From NCBI GenBank assembly GCA_934101645.1, contig CAKORX010000004.1, positions 70,261-134,260 of the forward strand: a stretch of DNA of 64,000 bases, in the 5' to 3' direction. The stretch is from an uncultured Bacilli bacterium. GTDB taxonomy: Bacteria; Bacillota_I; Bacilli_A; RF39; UBA660. Below, one piece after another: positions 1 to 8,571 of this stretch (positions are counted from its first letter, which is position 1; each line of letters opens with the position of its first letter). The notes below the pieces were generated by a model. The model ran no database searches and was not told where the DNA came from. It saw only the letters and a list, made by a program, of their open reading frames with translations. The translations under genes and the position numbers were made by a program.

Positions 1-1
1 T

Positions 2-1987
2 AAAAATAAAGATACTGAAATGACTCATGTTTTAGAAGTTACTAATATTTTAATGGGTTTAAATGTTGACACAAAAACTTTAGTTTGCGCACTATTACAT
101 AGTATTTTAGATTATACTGACGTAACTGAAAACGAAATATCTTCCTTATTTGGTGCAGATACTTATAAAATTATTTTATCTTTATCAAAAATAAACCATT
201 TAGAAATGATTGATGAATCAGAAAGTGCCGCTTTATATTTAAGAAAAGTAATGGTTGGTTTATGTGAAGATGTAAGGGTTTTATTTATTAAACTTGCGGA
301 TCGTCTTCATAACATGAGAACTTTTGATGCCATTAGTAAAGAAAGACAAAAAAAGGTTGCTAATGAAACTTTATCTGTTCTTGTACCAATTGCCCATAGG
401 CTTGGTATTAACTCTATTAAAAGCGAACTTGAAAACTTATGCTTATACTACCTAAAACCTGATGTATATCAAGATATTTTAGACAAATTAAATGATACTG
501 TAGATAAATTAAATGACTATTTAATTGAAATGCAAAATAATATTTGTGATTTACTTAATGAAAATGAAATTAAATTTGAAATTAAAGGAAGAGTAAAAAG
601 CGTATATAGTATTTATAATAAACTTAATAATGGTAAAAAATGGGAAGATATTTATGACATTTTAGCTTTAAGAATTTTCGTTGATAAAGAAAGTGATTGC
701 TATGCTGTAGTAGGTTTAATACATTCAAAATTTAGACCAATTCCTTCGCGTTTTAAAGACTATATAGCAGTTCCTAAAGAAAATATGTATCAAAGTCTTC
801 ATACAACAGTTTTTGGACCTGGAGGAAGGCTTTATGAGGTTCAAATAAGAACTTATGAGATGGATGAAATTGCTGAAAAAGGTATTGCCTCTCATTGGTC
901 TTATAAAGAAAAAGGTACTAAAAAAATTCAAACTTATATGGAGCAAAAACTTGAGGTATATAGAAACATAATTGAAAATAGTAAAGAAGCCGATGATGAT
1001 ACATTTAATAGCGTTATTAAAAGTGACATTTTAGGAGATCTTATGTATGTATTTACTCCGAAGGGAGACGTTATAGAGCTTCCTATAGACGCAACTCCAA
1101 TTGACTTTGCCTATAAAGTTCATTCGAAGGTTGGAGATACAATGACTGGCGCTATTGTAAATGATATTATGGTATCAATTAATAGTCCTCTTCATGATGG
1201 AGATATAGTTAAAATACTTACAAATCCAAATAGTACGCCTTCGAAAGAATGGTTAAACATTGTTAAAACTATGCAGGCAAAAGATAAAATTAAAGCATAC
1301 TTTTCTAAAACATCAAGAAATGAATATATTGAAAGAGGAAAAGACATTTTAGAAAAAGAATTACGTAAAAAAAGACTTGCATTTAATGAAGTTCTATCAA
1401 AAGATAATTTAAATTTCTTATTAAATGAACTTAAACTCAAAGATATTGATGAACTATATTTTAGTATTGGATCATATAAAGTTACGGTTATACATTTACT
1501 TAATTTATTAAATCCAAAAGATGAAATAAAAGAAAACTCTATTCATAAAAATATTTCACTTAAAATGGGAAGTGATATATTAATTGATGGAAAAGTATCT
1601 ATTTTAACTCACTTAGCAAAATGCTGTAATCCTGTAAAAGGAGACGATATCATTGGAATTATTACCAAAAGCGATGGAATATCTATTCATAGAGTAAACT
1701 GCCCAAATACGTTTAATAATGATGAAAAAAAGGTTAATGCATCCTGGATAGAAAATTCAAATAATGATTATGTATGTAGAATTATTATTAAACTTTCTAC
1801 AGATAAAAATAAGCTTTCTGATATAATTAGCAAAATAAATATTCCTAAAGTATATGTTTTATCTATTGATTTAGTAGGTAGTGATGCTTATAAAGTTAGT
1901 TTAAAACTTGAAAATACAAGTCAAATAGATAACGTTATAAAAAATATTAGCAAACTAAGATACGTAAAAGAGGTAAAAAGAATATGA
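2..1987 (+). CDS. rel: Bifunctional-type (p)ppGpp synthetase/hydrolase Rel, 5' partial
   Basis: RelA/SpoT-family alarmone enzyme (stringent response, cytoplasm). The frame is open to the window edge, and the first Met (base 20) lies inside the hydrolase domain, so roughly 50 N-terminal residues are missing. Visible in order: HD hydrolase domain ending with KLADRLHNMRT, synthetase domain with GRVKSVYSIY, RFKDYIAVPK, NMYQSLHTTV and EVQIRT, TGS domain (MYVFTPKGDVIELP), a conserved-Cys region (AKCCNPVKGD) and a C-terminal ACT domain. The synthetase centre looks intact. The hydrolase motif that reads HDVVEDT in B. subtilis Rel reads HSILDYT here, so the metal-binding Asp and the acidic pair are altered. 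Stop TGA overlaps the dtd start (ATGA), implying coupled translation; rel-dtd is also the B. subtilis order. Confidence 0.95.
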   Translation, partial: KNKDTEMTHVLEVTNILMGLNVDTKTLVCALLHSILDYTDVTENEISSLFGADTYKIILSLSKINHLEMIDESESAALYLRKVMVGLCEDVRVLFIKLADRLHNMRTFDAISKERQKKVANETLSVLVPIAHRLGINSIKSELENLCLYYLKPDVYQDILDKLNDTVDKLNDYLIEMQNNICDLLNENEIKFEIKGRVKSVYSIYNKLNNGKKWEDIYDILALRIFVDKESDCYAVVGLIHSKFRPIPSRFKDYIAVPKENMYQSLHTTVFGPGGRLYEVQIRTYEMDEIAEKGIASHWSYKEKGTKKIQTYMEQKLEVYRNIIENSKEADDDTFNSVIKSDILGDLMYVFTPKGDVIELPIDATPIDFAYKVHSKVGDTMTGAIVNDIMVSINSPLHDGDIVKILTNPNSTPSKEWLNIVKTMQAKDKIKAYFSKTSRNEYIERGKDILEKELRKKRLAFNEVLSKDNLNFLLNELKLKDIDELYFSIGSYKVTVIHLLNLLNPKDEIKENSIHKNISLKMGSDILIDGKVSILTHLAKCCNPVKGDDIIGIITKSDGISIHRVNCPNTFNNDEKKVNASWIENSNNDYVCRIIIKLSTDKNKLSDIISKINIPKVYVLSIDLVGSDAYKVSLKLENTSQIDNVIKNISKLRYVKEVKRI

Positions 1988-2427
1988 AAGTAGTAATTCA
2001 GCGTAGTAAAGAAAGCTCTGTGAGCGTGAGTGGCAAACTTATAAATAAAATAGATAGTGGTCTTACTATCTTTGTTGGAATAACTCATGATGATACTGAT
2101 ACTGATTTAGACTACATAGTAAAAAAAGTAGTTAATCTAAGAATATTTGATGATGAAAATGGAGTTATGAATAAAAGTATTTTAGACGTAAATGGAAAGA
2201 TACTTTTAATAAGTCAGTTTACATTAATGGCAAATACTTCGAAAGGTAATAGACCTAGTTATATTGACGCTTTAAATGGCTCTTTAGCAAAACCGATATA
2301 TGAAAAGTTACTTGCAAAGTTTAATGATCACGTTCAAACTTTACCTGGAGTATTTGGGGCAGAAATGCTTGTGAATATCAATAATGATGGACCTATTACA
2401 ATAATAATTGATAGTAAAAATAAATAA
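1984..2427 (+). CDS. dtd: D-aminoacyl-tRNA deacylase
   Basis: Removes D-amino acids (and Gly from tRNA-Ala) mischarged onto tRNA. Full-length for the family at 147 residues. It starts MKVVIQR, carries the SQFTL motif around residue 78 and the C-terminal motif NNDGPITI that contains the cross-subunit Gly-Pro. The usual GNRPSF-type segment reads GNRPSY. It overlaps the rel stop by 4 nt (ATGA), so the two are almost certainly co-transcribed. An intrinsic terminator follows the stop. Confidence 0.95.
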   Translation: MKVVIQRSKESSVSVSGKLINKIDSGLTIFVGITHDDTDTDLDYIVKKVVNLRIFDDENGVMNKSILDVNGKILLISQFTLMANTSKGNRPSYIDALNGSLAKPIYEKLLAKFNDHVQTLPGVFGAEMLVNINNDGPITIIIDSKNK

Positions 2428-2435
2428 TCATAAAT

Positions 2436-2476
2436 AAAAATCATCTTCATATACTTTTGTAGGAGATGATTTTTTT
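2436..2476 (+). terminator. Intrinsic terminator after rel-dtd, overlapping the next gene's Shine-Dalgarno
   Basis: The 11-bp arm AAAAATCATCT (2436-2446) pairs with AGATGATTTTT (2464-2474), and the 3' arm runs into a T tract. The ribosome-binding sequence AGGAGA (2461-2466) of the following gene lies at the start of the 3' arm, only 10 nt before its ATG. Read-through transcripts would therefore have that site partly sequestered. Confidence 0.8.
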
Positions 2477-3133
2477 ATGAATTTAATTATACCTTTTGAG
2501 AAAAAAGTTAAATTTAGTGGACCTGTAAAAGAAATATGCAGTATATCTTTAGAAAATGAAATAACTAAAAATGAAGGAGAAATTTTAGGAAACTTTTTAG
2601 TATCTGGTACATATAAAGAATATGAATTAAGTGTTAATAAACAAGATTTTAATTTTACTTTACCTTTTTCTGTAGATATTTCAAGTAGAATTGATTTATC
2701 CTCAATAGAGTTTTCTATAGATAACTTTACTTATAATCTTGATAATGATGAACTTGATATTAAAATTGATTATGTAGTTGAAGGTACAGAAATGAAAGAA
2801 GAGGTAGCTTTTGAAAGAGCACCAGAATCACCGAGCATTGAGTCATTACTTGATGAAAGAAAAGAATCACAAGAGGAAACAATTGAAGAAAAAGAAACTA
2901 AAGATGAAGAAAATGAAAGAATTGATAAAGAGAAAATCACAAACGTTGTAACTTCGATGATGGATACGGAAGATGATTTTATGACGTACCATATTCATAT
3001 CGTTAAAAAAGATGAAACTTTAGAGATGATTTGTGAGCATTATCATATATCACTTGATGAGGTTATGAAAATAAATAATATTTCTACAGTCGAAGAAAAC
3101 GATAAACTATTAATACCTTTAGAAAATGAATAA
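2477..3133 (+). CDS. SpoVID-like spore coat morphogenetic protein with C-terminal LysM domain
   Basis: 218 residues. The N-terminal ~115 residues are beta-rich and follow the pattern of the SpoVID N-terminal domain: a start like IPFEKKVKFSGPVKE, SISLENEI, then FTLPFSVDIS and ending IDYVVEG. A very acidic Glu/Lys linker (about 118-160) follows. The C-terminal ~45 residues form a LysM domain (HIVKKDETLEMICEHYHISL to LLIPLE). In B. subtilis SpoVID has this N-domain/acidic linker/LysM layout, anchors coat assembly around the forespore and is encoded directly before ysxE. The next gene here is a YsxE-like protein overlapping by 8 nt. The assignment rests on architecture plus synteny; the protein is much shorter than the Bacillus one. 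Confidence 0.75.
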   Translation: MNLIIPFEKKVKFSGPVKEICSISLENEITKNEGEILGNFLVSGTYKEYELSVNKQDFNFTLPFSVDISSRIDLSSIEFSIDNFTYNLDNDELDIKIDYVVEGTEMKEEVAFERAPESPSIESLLDERKESQEETIEEKETKDEENERIDKEKITNVVTSMMDTEDDFMTYHIHIVKKDETLEMICEHYHISLDEVMKINNISTVEENDKLLIPLENE

Positions 3134-4019
3134 TTTATCTTATATTAAAAGTGTATATAAACCCTTTAGGATAACTAAAAACAAAAGCGCTATGATAATT
3201 GATTCAACTGAAGGCAGATTTGTTTTAAAAAAAGAAAATAAAGATTTATATACACTATTTAATTATTTAAATAAAAGAGGTTTTAATAACTTTCCTAAAC
3301 TTGTAAAAAATTTTCGAGATGAAGAAAATTTATTTGAATATGTTTCCGAAGATGATACATTTAAAGAACAAAAACTTGCTTCTTTATCTGGCGTTTTAAG
3401 TAGCCTACATAATAAGACTGTTTATTTTAAATCTACGTCTTTAGATAATTATAAAGAAATTTATGAAAATATTTCTAGTAATTTAAAATATATATCAAAT
3501 TATTATAATGTTATGTTTTTATCTTTTTTAAATGATGAATATCAAAGTCCTAGTAAATATCTTTTTTCTAGAAATTATTTTAAAATAAAGGAAGCAATAA
3601 AGTTTTGCTCTGATGAACTCGAAAATTGGTATAATTTAGTTCAAGATAAAGAAAATGTTAGGGTAAGTGTAGTGCATAATAACCTTGCTATGGATCATTT
3701 CATAGATAATAATGAAAGTCCTGTTTTAATAAGCTGGGATAATTATAAAATTGATACACCAGTTTTAGATTTTGTTACGTTATATCATAATGAGTATTTA
3801 AACTATGATTTTTCTTCATTTTTAACTGAGTATTTATCTACCTTTGAACTTTTAGAGGAAGAAAAGAAATTATTATTCATCTTAATAAGTATTCCACTTC
3901 TTGTTACAAAAGGGAATACTGAGTTTGAAAATACGAAAAAGATGCATGAAAATATAATATATTTATATAAAACTGAAAAATTAATCAAACCGTATTATGT
4001 AAATAATAATAGCGCATAG
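3126..4019 (+). CDS. YsxE/CotS-like spore coat-associated kinase-fold protein
   Basis: 297 residues with the layout of an aminoglycoside-phosphotransferase-like fold. An N-lobe with LKKENKDLYTLFNYL precedes a C-lobe with VVHNNLAMDHFI (position of the HGDL-type catalytic loop) and LISWDNYKIDTPVLDFVTLY (position of the metal-binding Asp loop). The catalytic loop reads HNNL rather than HGDL, so activity is doubtful, as for many CotS/YsxE proteins. It overlaps the SpoVID-like gene by 8 nt, reproducing the spoVID-ysxE pair of B. subtilis. This is inference from motif positions and context. Confidence 0.7.
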   Translation: MNNLSYIKSVYKPFRITKNKSAMIIDSTEGRFVLKKENKDLYTLFNYLNKRGFNNFPKLVKNFRDEENLFEYVSEDDTFKEQKLASLSGVLSSLHNKTVYFKSTSLDNYKEIYENISSNLKYISNYYNVMFLSFLNDEYQSPSKYLFSRNYFKIKEAIKFCSDELENWYNLVQDKENVRVSVVHNNLAMDHFIDNNESPVLISWDNYKIDTPVLDFVTLYHNEYLNYDFSSFLTEYLSTFELLEEEKKLLFILISIPLLVTKGNTEFENTKKMHENIIYLYKTEKLIKPYYVNNNSA

Positions 4020-4157
4020 TAATGTCAAAGTTAAACCTAAAATGAAAATATTTGTTTTAAACGGTAAAACTATTACTAAAGCAATTTGATAAAAAATTAA
4101 TACAGTAAATAAGAAAAATATTATATATAAAAAAATATTATCAAAAAAATCTTTCAT
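3981..4157 (-). CDS. Putative small hydrophobic membrane protein (58 aa)
   Basis: A 58-codon frame in an otherwise empty gap. It begins MKDFFDNIFLYIIFFLF and consists of two hydrophobic segments (about residues 8-32 and 38-55) separated by LPFKTN, ending IIIYIIRFD. Its 3' end overlaps the 3' end of the YsxE-like gene tail to tail by 39 nt. I see no convincing Shine-Dalgarno, so it could be fortuitous AT-rich coding. The two-helix pattern and lack of another explanation for the gap make it worth listing. Confidence 0.3.
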   Translation of the reverse strand: MKDFFDNIFLYIIFFLFTVLIFYQIALVIVLPFKTNIFILGLTLTLLCAIIIYIIRFD

Positions 4158-4185
4158 ACTTTATTATATACAATATAAGTGTAAA

Positions 4186-4214
4186 TTGACATTTATATAT
4201 AACTTTGCTAAACT
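4186..4214 (+). promoter_or_regulatory. Sigma-A-type promoter for the pilin-like operon
   Basis: Perfect -35 TTGACA (4186-4191), 17-nt spacer, extended -10 TGC-TAAACT (4206-4214). It lies 18 nt before the pilin-like gene's start, with Shine-Dalgarno AGGAGA at 4223-4228. Confidence 0.65.
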
Positions 4215-4231
4215 AATATTATAGGAGAGTT

Positions 4232-5071
4232 ATGAATAATAAGGGCTTTGTATTTCTAGAAACAATTATTGTAACGGTTGTTTTAACTACAACTCTTATT
4301 TTTTTGTATTCAAATTTTAGTAAAACGGTTAATGATGAAAAAAGAAGATTATATTATGATGACATAGCTTATATGTATAAAACGTTATTTATTAGACAAG
4401 CTTTAATAAAGCATATAAATAAAGATGTTTTTGATAAGGCAGTTATTAATGCAAATAATGTTAAAGTTAATGGCGATAATGAACTTACCAATAGTTTAGG
4501 TGAAAATTATGTTTTTCTATTTAATTCTGAGTCAAAATATTGTATGAATTATGATAGTGTTAATAAAAAATGTGACCCAAATGATTATAAATCTCTTTTC
4601 ATGGACAATTCATATATTAGTAAACTTCATGATATTTATAATTTTAAAATGCTTATGTATTTAAATGTTAGTGATATTCAAAATATTAAAAATTGTATAA
4701 ATGGACTTGATACAAAACCAGATGGAACGTTAACTGATAAATGTAAAAATTATAAACTATATACCTCAAAATACTCTGATAGTAATTTAGATGAATTTAT
4801 GCTAACTTTAAATAAAGAAGATTCTAAGAGGAAAGATGACACTTATGCTGAACACATTCTCGTAAGTTTATTTTATGAAAAAAAAGATGGTACACCATTA
4901 AGTACTTTAGTAAAAGGTGGTTATAAATCATGTATTTATGAAAAAGTTAAGGCTAATTCACCCGGTATTCCATCAAATGAGGCATTAGATAAGTATTATA
5001 AACAAGATATTATAAGTTACAATATGGCTTGTGAAAATGCTTATTATTTATCGTGGGTGTATTATGATTAG
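4232..5071 (+). CDS. Type IV pilin-like / pseudopilin protein 1
   Basis: 279 residues. The N-terminus is a class III (prepilin peptidase) signal: MNNKG followed by FVFLE and a hydrophobic stretch to about residue 26, with Glu at +5 after the predicted Gly|Phe cut. The large C-terminal part (about 30-279) has scattered cysteines and no fold I recognise. It is first of three consecutive genes with prepilin-like starts. The next start overlaps its end by 8 nt. No assembly ATPase, inner-membrane platform or prepilin peptidase is in the window, so the machine must be encoded elsewhere. It may be a minor pilin for DNA uptake (comEA/comEC are at 60-62 kb) or for adhesion. Confidence 0.75.
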   Translation: MNNKGFVFLETIIVTVVLTTTLIFLYSNFSKTVNDEKRRLYYDDIAYMYKTLFIRQALIKHINKDVFDKAVINANNVKVNGDNELTNSLGENYVFLFNSESKYCMNYDSVNKKCDPNDYKSLFMDNSYISKLHDIYNFKMLMYLNVSDIQNIKNCINGLDTKPDGTLTDKCKNYKLYTSKYSDSNLDEFMLTLNKEDSKRKDDTYAEHILVSLFYEKKDGTPLSTLVKGGYKSCIYEKVKANSPGIPSNEALDKYYKQDIISYNMACENAYYLSWVYYD

Positions 5072-6113
5072 AGATAAAAAAGGTGTTATATCTGTTTCTG
5101 TAATTTATTCATTTTTCTTAATTTTTTGCTTATTATTAATATTAATTATGACAACATATACAAATAATAGAGTAAATTTTAAACTACTTAAAAACGATAT
5201 AAAAAAAGTATTTATTAGTTCAAAATCAGTAAACACAGTTACTTTGAAAAGCAAAATAACTGGTTCTGGTTATAACTATAGCTATTTAGATGATGATTTA
5301 GGCGAGTCTAAATATTTAACAAATAATTCCCCAAATTACATATATTTTGGTGTCAAAAGTACAGGCGAAAAAATGTTATGGCGAATAATAAGAATAAATG
5401 GGGATGGAAGTATTAGATTAATCTATAATGATAGCATTGGTAACGGACAATTTAATGTATCTAATAATGATGCTGTATATACTGGTTACATGTTTAGTCC
5501 AAATGTACGTAATGGTCTTACTACAGATAGTGAGGTGAAGAAAACTATTGATTCTTGGTATAAAAACAATTTAAAAAATACCATTTATGAGCAATATATA
5601 AGTCCTTCGATATTTTGTGTAAATAGAAATTCATATACAAGTGAATCAAAAAGTACATCATCATATGGATTTGGGCAGGATACTCAGTACTTTCTGGATT
5701 ATCGTAGTTTTGGAAGTTTCAAGTGTGATAGTAATTCTGATAGATTTGATACAAGAATTAATTATGAAGGGTTATCAGACAATACTATACAAGGAAATGG
5801 GGCACTTACTTACATGATTGGCTTACTTACTGCATCAGAGGCAAGTAAGATATCTACTACTGTAAGAGGAACTACTGGAACATGGACCTTATCTCCGAGC
5901 CATTATAACTCAGGAGCTTATGTTTACTATGCAAATTCATCAAATGTAAATTATAAACAAGTAAGTACTAGTGGTGGTATAAGACCTGTTATTAGCATAA
6001 AAGCAGACACTGAAATAGTAGATAAAGCTGATACTAACTATGGAAAACAAGCAAATCCATTTATTCTTGCAACAAATCAAGGCACTTTTGATACTGGAGG
6101 TGTATGTAGTTAA
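5064..6113 (+). CDS. Large pilin-like protein lacking Glu5, possible tip (GspK-like) subunit
   Basis: 349 residues from the ATG at 5064 (MIRDKKG); an upstream in-frame ATG at 5031 would put 11 extra residues before the signal. The N-terminus reads KKG|VISVS then a long hydrophobic helix. The signal resembles a prepilin, but +5 is Ser rather than Glu. The globular part (about 75-335) contains LWRIIRINGDGSIRLIY near its start and GGIRPVISIK near its end. This domain recurs in surface proteins of low-GC gut Firmicutes (I believe annotated DUF6273, not checked). Loss of Glu5 plus a large extra domain is what GspK tip pseudopilins show. The spacing to the next gene is only 3 nt. Confidence 0.65.
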   Translation: MIRDKKGVISVSVIYSFFLIFCLLLILIMTTYTNNRVNFKLLKNDIKKVFISSKSVNTVTLKSKITGSGYNYSYLDDDLGESKYLTNNSPNYIYFGVKSTGEKMLWRIIRINGDGSIRLIYNDSIGNGQFNVSNNDAVYTGYMFSPNVRNGLTTDSEVKKTIDSWYKNNLKNTIYEQYISPSIFCVNRNSYTSESKSTSSYGFGQDTQYFLDYRSFGSFKCDSNSDRFDTRINYEGLSDNTIQGNGALTYMIGLLTASEASKISTTVRGTTGTWTLSPSHYNSGAYVYYANSSNVNYKQVSTSGGIRPVISIKADTEIVDKADTNYGKQANPFILATNQGTFDTGGVCS

Positions 6114-6116
6114 AAT

Positions 6117-6632
6117 ATGAAACTAAATAAAAAAGGTATATCTATAATAGAACTTATTGTAAGTATTGCTTTAATGAGCGTAGTTATGCTTTTTCTTTAT
6201 AATCTTTTGTCAAATGTTACTTTTGAAAAAGATGATGATTATATTGCAAGTCTTAACCAAGCTAATAGAATTGAAATTATAAGTACTATTGAAAATGATT
6301 TAATATGTGATAATACGGTAACTATTTATAATATTAACAATACTTCTCCAACAAAAACTTTAACTTTAAAAGGGACTAATACTTATACCATTACTATAAC
6401 TAAAACTAGTAATAATTATAAAATTACTTATAATAATGGAACAAAACAAACTTGGACAATTAAAGGAGGAACAGTCGGGAATATAAACTGCGATCTTAGT
6501 AAAGGCAATGGTACAACTGAAACTAAAGTTACACAGTGCACTATTCCAATATATACTACCAATATTAATAACAAAGAGGGAAATAATAATACTTTAGATG
6601 ATATAATTTTTACCTTTATAAAAGAAGTATAA
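6117..6632 (+). CDS. Type IV pilin-like / pseudopilin protein 3
   Basis: 171 residues with the clearest prepilin signal of the three: MKLNKKG|ISIIELIVSIAL, Glu at +5 and a hydrophobic helix to about residue 30. The remaining ~140 residues are Thr/Asn-rich and probably beta-rich, a typical size for a minor pseudopilin globular domain. It follows the previous gene after 3 nt and ends tail to tail with the ylbJ-like gene (17-nt overlap), so it is probably last in the operon. Confidence 0.75.
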   Translation: MKLNKKGISIIELIVSIALMSVVMLFLYNLLSNVTFEKDDDYIASLNQANRIEIISTIENDLICDNTVTIYNINNTSPTKTLTLKGTNTYTITITKTSNNYKITYNNGTKQTWTIKGGTVGNINCDLSKGNGTTETKVTQCTIPIYTTNINNKEGNNNTLDDIIFTFIKEV

Positions 6633-7488
6633 TTATTACTCCGATAATGATTAAAAAGATTCTTGATAGATAAAAATATTTATAATTTATTTGGTATTTT
6701 TCTAAAACTAAGCTTGTTTGCATATGTATACTTAGTCCGGAAAATGTAATTATGATAAAGGAAATTATTTCCTTTATTTTTATGTTTACATTTAAATTTG
6801 TAAGATCATTAAGTCCTTGTGTGATTTCAATTATTCCCTTTAATAAAACTGTTAGTATGTTTTGCTTGCTTGTAAATAAAACATCTGTAATAACTTTAAA
6901 AAAAATAATTATTCCCATAATCTTAAGTAGGTTTATTAAACTATTATTAATAATATCAAATAATTCGTTTTTAAATTTATAATTTTTATATTTTATTATT
7001 ACTTTATCATTTTGGGTGTGTTTAATAAAAAAGATATATAATATTAAATTTAGAATATAAATTATACTCATTATTTTAATTACACTTTTTATATTTCCAG
7101 TTATTCCTAGTAAGTAATTATATAAAAAAAGTGGATTATTAAAAGTTGTAAATGAAAGAATAATACTAGCTTCATGTGAATTTATTAAATTATTTTTTAA
7201 ATAATCATTTAAAAGTATAGCGTTAATTGGACTACCTGATAAAATTGACATGATAAATATATAAAAAACTTTATTTATTTTAAGCCTATTTAAATAATAT
7301 GGTAAATTGCATTTAATAAGTAGACTACTAAGTATCATCATTATAAACAAGAAGGGGAAAACTTTGTAAACAAATAATTTTAAGGCAGAATAAAAAGAAC
7401 TTATATAGATTGTATTATTTTTAAAAATAATAAATATGAGAGATAAAATTATTATGATAATGATACTATTTTTAATTTTCTTATTCAT
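6616..7488 (-). CDS. YlbJ-like sporulation integral membrane protein
   Basis: 290 residues, strongly hydrophobic with about 7-8 predicted membrane segments. YlbJ/nucleoside-gate-like features are the N-terminal VFPFLFIMMILSSLL segment and the central ILSGSPINAILLNDYL with EASIILSFTTFNNPLFLYN, which match the small-residue and Asn/Pro motifs of YlbJ (sporulation protein in B. subtilis). It is divergent from a YlbL-like gene (41 nt apart); ylbJ and ylbL are also neighbours in B. subtilis. Start ATG at 7488. Family call by motif and synteny; transport substrate unknown. Confidence 0.7.
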   Translation of the reverse strand: MNKKIKNSIIIIIILSLIFIIFKNNTIYISSFYSALKLFVYKVFPFLFIMMILSSLLIKCNLPYYLNRLKINKVFYIFIMSILSGSPINAILLNDYLKNNLINSHEASIILSFTTFNNPLFLYNYLLGITGNIKSVIKIMSIIYILNLILYIFFIKHTQNDKVIIKYKNYKFKNELFDIINNSLINLLKIMGIIIFFKVITDVLFTSKQNILTVLLKGIIEITQGLNDLTNLNVNIKIKEIISFIIITFSGLSIHMQTSLVLEKYQINYKYFYLSRIFLIIIGVIIILLL

Positions 7489-7529
7489 AATTTTCCTATT
7501 TTTTGTTATAATGAACTAGGTGATATAAA

Positions 7530-8537
7530 GTGTTTAATAAAATATATGATAAAATAAAAAAGTTTATTAAGGAAAACTATTTATCTTTGTTATTTATTAT
7601 TTTTCTTTTGGTAATAAATTTTGTAAAAGTACCTTATATTATTTATAAACCAGGAGGATCAATTAACTTAAATGATCGTATTGATGTAGATAATAATTAT
7701 AATATTTCTGGTAAATATTCAATGAATTATGTAACCGTTGTAAGAGGGAGTCTTTTAACGACTGGTCTTTCATTTATAATTCCTGATTGGGATTTAAAAA
7801 TAGAAAAAGACGTTACTGGAAATATGGATTATGATACTCTTTTTCAAATAGAAAGAATTGATTTAAAAAATTCTTTATTTTTAGCAACTTACAATGCATA
7901 TAAAAAAGCCGGCAAAAAGATTGATGTTACTGGCCAAAAAAATTATGTATCAGTTGTAAGCGAAGATAGTGACACTGATTTAAAAGTAATGGATGAAATA
8001 ATAAGTATTGATGGAAATGCTTTTAAAAATTTAAGTGAATTTCAAAAGTATATTGGTTCATTAAATATAGGTGATAAAGTTGAATTTATTGTTAAAGAAA
8101 ATGATAAAGAAGTAACAAAATATGGTATTGTTAAAGATTTTGATGGTCAAAAAAAGGTCGGTATTGGTATAATTAGCGAATATGAGTATAAAACTGATCC
8201 TAAAATTAATATTTCCACGAGAGCATCAGAAGCTGGTTCCTCAGGCGGACTTATGCTTACTTTGACAATTTATGAAAAAATTGCAGAAAATGATTTGTCT
8301 CATGGCAAAAATATTATGGGTACAGGAACTATTGATGAAGATGGCAATGTTGGCGCTATTGGGGGAGTTAAATATAAAATGCTTGGAGCTGCAAACGATG
8401 GTGCAGAAATATTCTTTATTCCTAAAGAAAATTATGAAGAAGCTTTAAGTGTTTACAAAAAACATGACCTAAAGTTTAAACTTGTTATGGTTGAAACTTT
8501 GGATGATGCGATAAACTATTTAAAAACTTTCGAATAA
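7530..8537 (+). CDS. YlbL/SepM-like membrane-anchored PDZ-Lon serine protease
   Basis: 335 residues from a GTG start preceded by AGGTGA (7518-7523). One N-terminal membrane segment (about 16-32) is followed by a PDZ domain (about 130-205; DEIISIDGNAFKNLSEFQKY) and a Lon-type proteolytic domain (about 220-335). The Lon Ser-Lys dyad is visible: Ser in EAGSSGGLM near residue 237 and Lys in GAIGGVKYK near residue 282. The domain faces outward in B. subtilis YlbL and streptococcal SepM, where the protease processes secreted or membrane substrates. Substrate here unknown. Confidence 0.85.
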   Translation: MFNKIYDKIKKFIKENYLSLLFIIFLLVINFVKVPYIIYKPGGSINLNDRIDVDNNYNISGKYSMNYVTVVRGSLLTTGLSFIIPDWDLKIEKDVTGNMDYDTLFQIERIDLKNSLFLATYNAYKKAGKKIDVTGQKNYVSVVSEDSDTDLKVMDEIISIDGNAFKNLSEFQKYIGSLNIGDKVEFIVKENDKEVTKYGIVKDFDGQKKVGIGIISEYEYKTDPKINISTRASEAGSSGGLMLTLTIYEKIAENDLSHGKNIMGTGTIDEDGNVGAIGGVKYKMLGAANDGAEIFFIPKENYEEALSVYKKHDLKFKLVMVETLDDAINYLKTFE

Positions 8538-8571
8538 GTGTTATAATATATTTTCACGAAAGGGGGATACT

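Noticed and set aside
5031..5063. An upstream ATG as the start of the second pilin-like gene
   Set aside because: It would place 11 residues including YRGC before the basic KKG signal; the ATG at 5064 gives a normal prepilin-like N-terminus and the usual short overlap.
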